Shown here in pieces: positions 1 to 5,282 of a stretch of DNA of 5,282 nt. This DNA comes from Pirellulaceae bacterium (GTDB taxonomy: Bacteria; Planctomycetota; Planctomycetia; Pirellulales; Pirellulaceae), in contig JABDKS010000892.1 of assembly GCA_013002105.1 (NCBI GenBank), forward strand, positions 1 through 5,282. The letters run 5' to 3'. The notes under the pieces were generated by a model that did not search any database, was not told where the DNA came from, and worked only from the letters and a program-made list of their open reading frames with translations. Both the position numbers and the translations under genes were made by a program. Within the stretch, counting starts at the first letter, position 1. Each line of letters opens with the position of its first letter.

Positions 1-148
1 ATAGGGGCGCAGCACGGCACCCTTCAGATCCTCGGTTACCAAGACGCTCCGTCGTGGGTAAAGAGCAATTCTCGATTCACATCAGCCGTGTCGTTGCAGC
101 CTGAATCGGTTTTGTCACGTCGATCTGACGCGAATGAACCCAGGTTTC

Positions 149-164
149 TGGCCCCCAGGGGCCA
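149..164. repeat. Short GC-rich inverted repeat (7+2+7)
   Basis: The arms TGGCCCC and GGGGCCA are perfect reverse complements separated by CA. With only two spacer bases a full RNA hairpin is strained, though a 6-bp stem with a 4-base loop is possible. No T-run follows on either strand, so it is not a convincing intrinsic terminator. It lies inside the frame-1 open stretch that ends at 198. Function unknown; it could be chance in GC-rich DNA. Confidence 0.3.
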
Positions 165-337
165 ATTAGCAATCGGTTACCACGGGCCAAAATTCTGACT
201 TGGTTCGCTACCCGGACGCCATGGCTCGCTAATTTGGTTTTCCCGACTGGCCTGACTCGTTCGCCCGGCTAGTGATGTCCGTGGGGTATGATTGAATCGG
301 ACACGCGTCCTGATCTTCTCGACTTATTTATCTCTGC

Positions 338-342
338 AGGGG
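338..342 (+). promoter_or_regulatory. Candidate ribosome binding site for an alternative TTG start at 350
   Basis: AGGGG lies seven bases upstream of a TTG at 350-352, in frame with the exported HExxH protein. This matters for the start choice: the TTG has the better Shine-Dalgarno context but would add 20 residues, rich in arginine, ahead of the signal sequence. The ATG at 410 has no visible Shine-Dalgarno but gives a signal peptide of normal shape. I favour the ATG, so this site is only a candidate. Confidence 0.25.
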
Positions 343-409
343 CTCGAACTTGGACACGCCAAACGCTTCTTTGCAACATCGTTCGATCGATCGGCGTCGC
401 CTCGATTGG

Positions 410-1129
410 ATGATACGCCACGTTCTATTCGTCGTGGTATCGTTTTCCATTGTGGTCGCTTGTGCCGCAGACCAACCGCTTCGTCCTGATGGCACGCAAG
501 ATGTCGCAATCGATGATCTCCCGGAGCCAACGGAACCAGTAGCGAACTTGATCGAAGCAGGAAACGTGACATTCTGTACGGGACAGAAACCTTGGAAAGC
601 GATGGACAAACCGCAATCACAAGTCGCCCTGGCCAAACTGGGTTATCAACTGGAAGCCGAAACCAAACTTGATCTGCATTGTGATTACCGCAGCCGAACG
701 CGTTGGCGTATTCGCCGCGACGGTAGCCAACGGATCTTGTTGATCACCATTTCCTACAAGAGCGTCGGACTGAAGCATCGACATGATATCTGGTTGAAAC
801 GTCTGCCGGCGAAAGAGAAGTTTTGGTCCGACCGCGTGGTGCTTCATGAGCTCGATCATGTTCGAATCTCGTCCAACCCCTACTTCGCCAAACGCTTCAC
901 GGAAAAACTTCGCGAAACCAAGATATTGCGTCATCCACTTTCTGACGGCGACGAAGTGGGCGACGAAATGGTCAATCGGTTGGTCGACGAGCACGTTCAC
1001 AAGATCTACCGAGAAATCTCTGAATTGGTCTCGATACGCTACAAAGAACTCGATCGAATCACCCGTCACGGGATCGATCCCATTCCCGCCGAATCGAAAC
1101 TCACCGACTGGCTCCAGCACGACGATTAG
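410..1129 (+). CDS. Exported HExxH protein, putative zinc-metallopeptidase-like
   Basis: The product is 239 residues. Residues 1-4 (MIRH) precede a hydrophobic run at 5-19, then a VVAC sequence ending at Cys18. This could be a lipobox, or cleavage could follow the ACA at 17-19, so the protein is predicted to be exported and possibly lipid-anchored. HELDH at 146-150 matches the HExxH zinc-binding and catalytic motif of gluzincin-type peptidases. Acidic and histidine residues in EMVNRLVDEHVHK (186-198), notably Glu186, Glu194, His195 and His197, are candidates for a third ligand, but this is inference. Cys56 and Cys91 could form a disulfide after export. The size, export signal and single HExxH in a predicted helix after a strand-rich segment (98-130) resemble DUF922-type predicted peptidases, but I cannot confirm membership. 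An in-frame TTG at 350 with an upstream AGGGG is an alternative start giving 259 residues. The next gene begins 168 bases downstream, so an operon is not clear. The gene is well supported; the function is tentative. Confidence 0.8.
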   Translation: MIRHVLFVVVSFSIVVACAADQPLRPDGTQDVAIDDLPEPTEPVANLIEAGNVTFCTGQKPWKAMDKPQSQVALAKLGYQLEAETKLDLHCDYRSRTRWRIRRDGSQRILLITISYKSVGLKHRHDIWLKRLPAKEKFWSDRVVLHELDHVRISSNPYFAKRFTEKLRETKILRHPLSDGDEVGDEMVNRLVDEHVHKIYREISELVSIRYKELDRITRHGIDPIPAESKLTDWLQHDD

Positions 1130-1297
1130 CGGTTGTCATGGAAATGCCCCGCGTGACATTGCCCCGGCCAAGGGGAGGTCGCCGGCAGCGTCTGGGGGTT
1201 TGGGCTCATCGCGTCTACGTGGTAGATTTCTGGTTTGGATTCGTGCTGTGTGGCCCGTGTCCGCCGATCTCTCCCCATTGCTGATGCCAATCGCCCC

Positions 1298-3472
1298 ATG
1301 TCCGTCGACACCTACGCTGTTTGTCCCTGCGGCAGCGGCAAAAAAATCAAGTTCTGTAAGTGCAAGGATTCCGTCGGTGAGCTCGACCGTGTGCTGAAAA
1401 TGGTCGAGGGCGGGCAAGTCGTCCCGGCGTTGGATCGTTTGGCTACGATCTTGCAGGAACATCCCGACGCGGCATGGGCGCTGGCCATTCGTGGGCGGCT
1501 ACTTTTAGACTTACGCGAATACGATTCGCTTGCCGAAAACGCCGAACGTTTCACGCGGCTGCAACCCAGCAATCCATTGGCGCTGACGCAACGCGCCGCA
1601 GCAAACATTTTCAAAGGCGACATCGATACCGCGACGTCGACGATGCTGGAGGCGTTGACCGAGAGCGGCCGCGACGTGGACGCATTTGTGTTGGACGTTG
1701 GCTCCGTGCTCGCCTACACGTTGGCGCAAAGCGGTCGATTCCTGACGGCGCGCGTTTATGCGACTTTGGCCATGATGGCGTCGGGATACGAAGGCGGACA
1801 AACGTCCGTCACCGTGTTACGACAGCTCAACTCGGCACCCACAATCAATCAGTTGATGAAGGCGATTCCGCCGGTGATCGAACGTCCCAGCGACGCCGAG
1901 TGGGCCGAGCGGTACGACGAAGCCAACGCGCTGCTACGCAGCAACAAGGTGGCTCAAGCGGAAACCAAACTCGAATCACTGCAGCGTTCAGCGCCCGGCC
2001 AACCGGCGATTTTGTCGGGTCTGCTGACGTGCGCAATTTGGCGAGGCGACATCGAGGCTCAAGGCGATCTATTAAAGAAGCTCTCAGCATGCGAGACGCT
2101 CGAATTCGAACAACGCGTCCGTTTCCGTGCGATGGCCGCATTGGTCGACCCCGAAACACCCGAACTTTCGGTCGGAGTGTTGAAACTGAGCGCCGAAATC
2201 GAAAGTGCCGAACAGGTCGAAATGGCGATGATGGCAGATTCGCGATTCGTTGCCCTGCCTGCCGACATGCTCGGTCAAATGCGAGTCAACGAAGACGACG
2301 TGCCGCCACGTGCTGGATTTCAGATTCTCGATCGCGATAAGCCTGAATCGCTCGAAACGCTGCCGGAGGTCGACGATGTCCCCGAGGCCAAAGCGATTGC
2401 TTTCGTCTACGGCAAACAAACCGATCGGTCGGCACGCGTGGAAGTCCTCGATGTGCGGACGCAGGACGTGGACAACGTTCGCGAACTCCTGGCGAACTCT
2501 ACCGACAAAGTGGAATTCACTCAGGAACCTGGTGATCCCCTGCCGCTGCTCGTTGCAGCTCAACCGCCCGTTGCGATGATACGTTACCAAGCCAAACCAG
2601 CCGAAGCAGAAGAATTGCAACAGGAATTGACAGCCCGGAGAATGCCCAAATCCATCGCCTCAGCCGAACTGCCACTGCTTGGCGGCAAATCGCTGATTGA
2701 TACTGCCGCAGACGATTCGTTATTGCTCGAGCGGACCGCGGTCGTCCGCGTGGTGGAGCAATACGACGCCATCGCCAGTAAGAGCGAAACGGTAATCAGC
2801 GAAGTCTACGACCTGGCAAAGATTGAGAAACCAGGTTCGATTCAACCCAGTGACGACGAGATCGAAAGCCTTGCCAACGAAGACCTCAATCGTGTCGACC
2901 CGGCAAACTTAAGCGTCGAGTCTAAGATCTACCTACTGCAGCGTTCGCAACAAGTCTCCGCAACGCCTGCCATTCGTGTGATGGCCAAGACGCTGATCAA
3001 TGCTGAACTGACCGAGGAACAAAAGCCGGCCAAGATGGTCGCTTACATGACGTTGATCAACGCGTCCGAGGGTAGCAAAGCAGCTCTGGCAACACTCGAA
3101 GAAGCGAAAGCGTTCGCAGAATCGAACGAACTTTCGACCGCGAATTTGCTGCTCAGCGAAGTCAGCTTGCGTCTGCAAAGTGGTGACGGCGAAGGTTTCC
3201 AAGCAGCGTTGCAAACACTTTCCACGCGTCACGGCAATGAGCCAGAAATCATGGCTCAGTTGCAACAGATGTTGATGGCCTACGGACTGATCCGACCCGA
3301 TGGTTCGCCGCGGCAAGCCCCTGCACAACAAGCAGCCGGTGCTCCCGCGATCGCTGGCGCGCCGGCCAGCGGTGGTTCCGAGCTGTGGACTCCCGATTCC
3401 GGCAGCCCATCCGCACCGGCCAAACCCGCCGGCGAAGGTGGTGGAAAACTATGGGTTCCGGGAATGGATTGA
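1298..3472 (+). CDS. SEC-C-like zinc-motif protein with TPR-like repeats
   Basis: The product is 724 residues with no signal peptide or membrane segment, so it is probably cytoplasmic. Residues 9-22 (CPCGSGKKIKFCKC) form a SEC-C-like zinc knuckle, the motif known from the SecA C-terminus, where it binds zinc and contacts SecB. Here the last ligand appears as C-x-C instead of the usual adjacent CC or CH. TPR-like helical pairs follow at about 40-125 (clearest near 58-90 and 94-120) and 200-265. The middle (about 330-500) is acidic and mixed, without a recognised domain; about 540-665 is again helical and repeat-like. The tail (about 666-724) is Ala/Pro/Gly-rich and low in complexity, with ELWTPD at 695-700 and KLWVPGMD at 717-724. 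ATG 1298 is chosen because it puts the zinc motif at the usual extreme N-terminus; the in-frame TTG at 1235 would add 21 residues of unrelated character. ribD starts 38 bases after the stop, so co-transcription is likely. TPR and SEC-C suggest a protein- or ribosome-associated adaptor role, but no partner is known from this sequence. Confidence 0.9.
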   Translation: MSVDTYAVCPCGSGKKIKFCKCKDSVGELDRVLKMVEGGQVVPALDRLATILQEHPDAAWALAIRGRLLLDLREYDSLAENAERFTRLQPSNPLALTQRAAANIFKGDIDTATSTMLEALTESGRDVDAFVLDVGSVLAYTLAQSGRFLTARVYATLAMMASGYEGGQTSVTVLRQLNSAPTINQLMKAIPPVIERPSDAEWAERYDEANALLRSNKVAQAETKLESLQRSAPGQPAILSGLLTCAIWRGDIEAQGDLLKKLSACETLEFEQRVRFRAMAALVDPETPELSVGVLKLSAEIESAEQVEMAMMADSRFVALPADMLGQMRVNEDDVPPRAGFQILDRDKPESLETLPEVDDVPEAKAIAFVYGKQTDRSARVEVLDVRTQDVDNVRELLANSTDKVEFTQEPGDPLPLLVAAQPPVAMIRYQAKPAEAEELQQELTARRMPKSIASAELPLLGGKSLIDTAADDSLLLERTAVVRVVEQYDAIASKSETVISEVYDLAKIEKPGSIQPSDDEIESLANEDLNRVDPANLSVESKIYLLQRSQQVSATPAIRVMAKTLINAELTEEQKPAKMVAYMTLINASEGSKAALATLEEAKAFAESNELSTANLLLSEVSLRLQSGDGEGFQAALQTLSTRHGNEPEIMAQLQQMLMAYGLIRPDGSPRQAPAQQAAGAPAIAGAPASGGSELWTPDSGSPSAPAKPAGEGGGKLWVPGMD

Positions 3473-3510
3473 TCCCAGCGATCACGTTCCCCCCGATTCG
3501 ACGCCTTGCA

Positions 3511-4623
3511 ATGCCACCATCGCCCAGCGATTCCGACGAACACTTCATGAGCCTCGCGCTCGACCTAGCGTCGCGTGGCGAAGGCTTGGTCGAACCGAAT
3601 CCAATGGTTGGTTGTGTTCTCGCACGCGACGACAAACCGATCGGCCAAGGTTTCCACGCGGCCTTTGGCGGACCCCACGCCGAAATCGTTGCACTTGCTG
3701 ACCTGAACTCACCCCAGGACGCGGTCGGGGCGACCGCCTACGTCACGTTGGAACCGTGTTGCCATCATGGCAAAACGCCCCCCTGCACGGACGCATTGAT
3801 CCGATCCGGCGTTCGACGAGTCGTCGTCGCGGTCCAAGATCCGTTCGCGCAAGTCGATGGCGGCGGACTAAAAAAACTGACCGATGCCGGAATCGATGTC
3901 ACCGTCGGCGTGTTGGCCGACAGAGCCAATCACTTGTTAGCCCCCTATCGAAAACGCATACGAACCGGCCGGCCCTGGGTGATCGCCAAATGGGCCATGA
4001 CCGCGGATGGTCGAATCGCCACCATCACAGGCGAAAGCCAATGGATCACCGGCGCCGCATCGAGACAGCAGGTCCATCGTTTGCGAGGACGCGTCGATCT
4101 GATTGCAGTGGGAATGGGAACGATTGACGCCGACGATCCCCTGCTGACCGCGAGGCCGGCAGGACCGCGGACCGCTCACCGCGTGGTCTTCTGTCGTAAT
4201 CGTCTGCCCGACGTCAACAGCCAGTTAGTTCAGACCGCCGCACAAACACCCACCTCGCTGGTCGTGGGTACCAAAGTGGATCAGACCCCATTGCGAACGC
4301 TGAAAGATTGCGGCGTCCAAGTCATCGCCTGCGACACGGATGATTCTGGCGAAATGGTCACCACTGCACTCGATCACTTTGGCTCGATGAATTTGACCAA
4401 CTTGATGGTCGAGGGCGGTGGCGAGTTGCTAGCGAGCTTTATCGCTGCCGATCAAGTCGATGAGTGTCATGTGTACGTCGGTCCCAAACTGTTTGGTGGA
4501 CAACAGGCGGCCGGGCCGATCGGTGGAGCGGGCATCGCAAAACTTGCCGACGCGATAAACTTGTCGCTCGATCGTGTTGATAGCTTTGATCATGACGTCC
4601 GAATGATCTATCGCAAGGCTTGA
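3511..4623 (+). CDS. ribD: Bifunctional riboflavin biosynthesis protein RibD (deaminase/reductase)
   Basis: RibD carries out two consecutive riboflavin steps in the cytoplasm: zinc-dependent deamination of 2,5-diamino-6-ribosylamino-4(3H)-pyrimidinone 5'-phosphate (EC 3.5.4.26), then NADPH-dependent reduction of the ribosyl side chain to give 5-amino-6-ribitylamino-uracil 5'-phosphate (EC 1.1.1.193). The 370-residue product has normal full length. The N-terminal deaminase domain (about 9-150) has PNPMVGCV at 29-36, HAE at 56-58 (zinc ligand His56, proton-shuttle Glu58) and EPCCHHGKTPPC at 81-92 (ligands Cys83 and Cys92). The reductase domain (about 153-370) has AKWAMTADGR at 159-168, GESQWITG at 174-181, the ADDPLLTAR stretch at 207-215 and VEGGG at 300-304. 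All key motifs are intact, so both activities are expected. ATG 3511 places DEHFMSLAL where the family normally begins (E. coli has DEYYMARAL). An in-frame ATG at 3451 would overlap the preceding gene by 22 bases and add 20 atypical residues. No FMN riboswitch fits in the 38-base gap, and no other rib gene is nearby. Confidence 0.97.
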   Translation: MPPSPSDSDEHFMSLALDLASRGEGLVEPNPMVGCVLARDDKPIGQGFHAAFGGPHAEIVALADLNSPQDAVGATAYVTLEPCCHHGKTPPCTDALIRSGVRRVVVAVQDPFAQVDGGGLKKLTDAGIDVTVGVLADRANHLLAPYRKRIRTGRPWVIAKWAMTADGRIATITGESQWITGAASRQQVHRLRGRVDLIAVGMGTIDADDPLLTARPAGPRTAHRVVFCRNRLPDVNSQLVQTAAQTPTSLVVGTKVDQTPLRTLKDCGVQVIACDTDDSGEMVTTALDHFGSMNLTNLMVEGGGELLASFIAADQVDECHVYVGPKLFGGQQAAGPIGGAGIAKLADAINLSLDRVDSFDHDVRMIYRKA

Positions 4624-4710
4624 GGGACAATCTTCACCCTTACACGATTTTGTCCAAAACTTCTCTTCAATCCAACGGACTTTTTTGCCGATACTTTCCC
4701 ATTGGACTCG

Positions 4711-4725
4711 TCGGGCTGCGCCCGA
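4711..4725. repeat. Small hairpin (6-bp stem, 3-base loop) downstream of ribD
   Basis: TCGGGC and GCCCGA pair perfectly around a TGC loop, about 90 bases after the ribD stop. The stem is GC-rich and foldable in RNA, but no T-run follows on either strand, so a Rho-independent terminator call is weak. It could mark the 3' end of the ribD transcript by another route, or be chance. Confidence 0.35.
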
Positions 4726-4732
4726 AGAAGAG

Positions 4733-4745
4733 GTTCGGTCCGAAC
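4733..4745. repeat. 13-base palindrome, GTTCGG-T-CCGAAC
   Basis: This is a perfect 6+1+6 inverted repeat seven bases after the preceding hairpin. A one-base spacer suits a dimeric DNA-binding protein site better than an RNA hairpin. It lies about 175 bases upstream of the next gene's start, within possible promoter range. No regulator can be named from the sequence. Confidence 0.3.
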
Positions 4746-4887
4746 GTCCACCAAACTTAAGTGCCCCAAGGTGGGTTTACAGGTTCTCCATAGAGCAAAA
4801 TCGTTTTCCAACATGCGTTCTTAGCAACGTCTGAGATCAAACGCAGCACTGCAAACGACCGTAAGCCCACACCGCCCCCACGAGGCA

Positions 4888-4902
4888 CGCGAATGATTCG
4901 CG
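4888..4902. promoter_or_regulatory. 15-base palindrome in the leader of the last gene, candidate operator or hairpin
   Basis: CGCGAAT-G-ATTCGCG is a perfect 7+1+7 inverted repeat that ends 18 bases before the ATG at 4921, just ahead of its GAGGG ribosome binding site. The unit CGCGAATG also recurs directly at 4899-4906, overlapping the right arm. In RNA it could fold as a 6-bp stem with a TGA triloop and affect ribosome access; in DNA it could be an operator. Both roles are inference; the symmetry itself is seen directly. Confidence 0.35.
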
Positions 4903-4908
4903 AATGGC

Positions 4909-4913
4909 GAGGG
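4909..4913 (+). promoter_or_regulatory. Ribosome binding site for the exported protein at 4921
   Basis: GAGGG lies seven bases before the ATG at 4921, a normal Shine-Dalgarno spacing. It supports that start, which is also the only ATG, GTG or TTG between the in-frame upstream TGA at 4894-4896 and the signal sequence. Confidence 0.55.
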
Positions 4914-4920
4914 TTCAGGG

Positions 4921-5282
4921 ATGAGGTGGTGTTTACCAGTTGCCGTTTTACTCGGCTTGTCCATCACGGACGCAGTGTCTCTTGCACAGGGACAAGGCGG
5001 GGCTGAGCGTCCCGCAGGACGACGTTCATCGTCAGGATACGACGAACATCGCGATGCCGGCTATTTTGCGGTCGCCGGAGTCGTCCGGTTCCAACTGATC
5101 CAGGGTCGCCTGGCTCTCGATTCTCCGCGACACCGCAAAGGTTCGCAAAGCCGCGATCAAGAGGGTGTCTACGAAAGCATCACCGTCACCGCCAGCCGCG
5201 GTATTCCATCGATGCACTACGTTTATCAGACGCCCCAACAACACCTCACGTTGAGTGTCGAAAACGCCAGACACATTCGCAT
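4921..5282 (+). CDS. Exported protein of unknown function, N-terminal part (runs off the right edge)
   Basis: The frame is open from ATG 4921 to the window end: 120 full codons plus two bases, with no stop. The start is well fixed by an in-frame TGA at 4894-4896, no other start between, and GAGGG seven bases upstream. Residues 1-22 look like a Sec signal peptide: Arg2, a hydrophobic core at about 5-15 and a probable cleavage after SLA at 20-22. A Gly/Ser/Arg-rich linker follows (about 23-45). From about 47 onward, alternating hydrophobic residues (YFAVAGVVRFQLIQGRLAL at 48-66, then SITVTA at 86-91 and HLTLSVENARHIR at 108-120) suggest beta strands. I do not recognise the family. The protein is predicted to act outside the cytoplasm, but no catalytic motif is visible in the part present. 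It is separated from ribD by 297 bases and probably has its own promoter. Antisense frames here have no coding features. Confidence 0.8.
   Translation, partial: MRWCLPVAVLLGLSITDAVSLAQGQGGAERPAGRRSSSGYDEHRDAGYFAVAGVVRFQLIQGRLALDSPRHRKGSQSRDQEGVYESITVTASRGIPSMHYVYQTPQQHLTLSVENARHIR

Larger units (their letters stand above)
1..349. other. Left flank with no confident gene; possible tail of a truncated upstream gene
   Basis: No complete gene is supported here. Frame 1 of the + strand is open from base 1 to a TGA at 196-198 (65 codons, no ATG), so it could be the C-terminal end of a gene starting outside the window. Its translation matches no family I recognise and it may be chance. No minus-strand frame gives a convincing edge gene. 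The segment contains a 7+2+7 inverted repeat at 149-164 and a 10-base direct repeat (TCGGTTACCA at 32-41 and 173-182). No promoter with both a -35 and a -10 box could be defended, although transcription of the gene at 410 should start somewhere in or near 199-400. Confidence 0.5.
4624..4920. other. Intergenic region after ribD, leader of the next gene
   Basis: No gene is supported in these 297 bases. A minus-strand open frame overlapping the end of ribD has no family resemblance and no visible start context, and I treat it as chance. The stretch should hold the 3' end of the ribD transcript and the promoter of the exported protein at 4921, but I could not identify a clear T-tailed terminator or a matched -35/-10 pair. 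It contains three short inverted repeats, listed separately, and a T6 run at 4681-4686 without a strong stem before it. Confidence 0.5.

Noticed and set aside
287..292. TATGAT as a -10 box ahead of the HExxH gene
   Set aside because: No acceptable -35 hexamer lies 16-18 bases upstream and there is no extended -10 TG; a lone hexamer is not enough.
617..1120. A 167-codon antisense open frame under the HExxH gene
   Set aside because: It mirrors the real gene and has no recognised motif or start context; the + strand product has a signal peptide and HExxH.
1155..1180. CCCC-GGCCAA-GGGG as a terminator after the HExxH gene
   Set aside because: Only a 4-bp stem and no T-run after it.
846..1397. 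A 183-codon + strand frame bridging the HExxH gene, the intergenic gap and the next gene
   Set aside because: Ser/Pro/Arg-rich out-of-frame translation that overlaps two better-supported genes; no motif.
1474..2340. A 288-codon + strand open frame overlapping the SEC-C/TPR gene in another frame
   Set aside because: It is extremely Arg-rich with no domain pattern, typical of the out-of-frame reading of a GC-rich gene, and lies wholly inside a well-supported CDS.
2084..2620. A 178-codon antisense open frame under the SEC-C/TPR gene
   Set aside because: Phe/Arg/His-rich shadow composition, no family features, fully contained in the sense gene.
3473..3510. FMN riboswitch upstream of ribD
   Set aside because: The gap is 38 bases, far too short for an FMN aptamer, and no conserved RFN-element sequence is visible.
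4625..4686. Possible attenuator or terminator: GGACAA (4625-4630) or GGAC (4677-4680) pairing with TTGTCC/GTCC (4650-4655), then a T6 run
   Set aside because: The stems are only 4-6 bp with loops of about 20 bases; too weak to call as a terminator despite the T-run.
4608..4814. A 68-codon minus-strand open frame after ribD
   Set aside because: It overlaps the ribD end, has no recognisable features, and short open frames of this size are expected by chance.

Overview
The window looks like chromosomal DNA from a planctomycete, probably of the Pirellulales / Rhodopirellula type. This is inferred from moderately high GC, weak Shine-Dalgarno signals, a long TPR protein carrying an N-terminal SEC-C zinc motif, and secreted proteins with no obvious family. 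No taxonomic marker gene is present, so the assignment is tentative. All supported genes lie on the + strand.

Layout: (1) 1-349 holds no confident gene, although frame 1 is open from the left edge to a TGA at 196-198 and may be the tail of a truncated upstream gene. (2) 410-1129 encodes a small exported protein with an HExxH (HELDH) motif, a putative zinc-metallopeptidase-like protein. (3) 1298-3472 encodes a 724-residue cytoplasmic protein with an N-terminal SEC-C-like zinc knuckle, TPR-like helical repeats and an unusual C-terminal tail with two LWxP motifs. (4) 3511-4623 encodes RibD, the bifunctional deaminase/reductase of riboflavin biosynthesis, and is the only gene identified with high certainty. 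(5) 4624-4920 is intergenic with several short inverted repeats. (6) 4921 to the right edge is the 5' part of a second exported protein of unknown function, with a good start, ribosome binding site and signal peptide.

The SEC-C/TPR gene and ribD are 38 bases apart on the same strand and are probably co-transcribed. Nothing in the sequence ties the TPR protein to riboflavin synthesis, and no FMN riboswitch or other rib gene is visible. The two exported proteins flank this pair and may be unrelated to it. I see no mobile element, CRISPR array, tRNA or rRNA. The window reads as ordinary chromosomal housekeeping and lineage-specific DNA rather than a defence or mobile island. The points most worth a second look are the shifted fourth ligand in the SEC-C motif, the paired LWxP tail, the unassigned HExxH protein, and the palindrome just ahead of the last gene.
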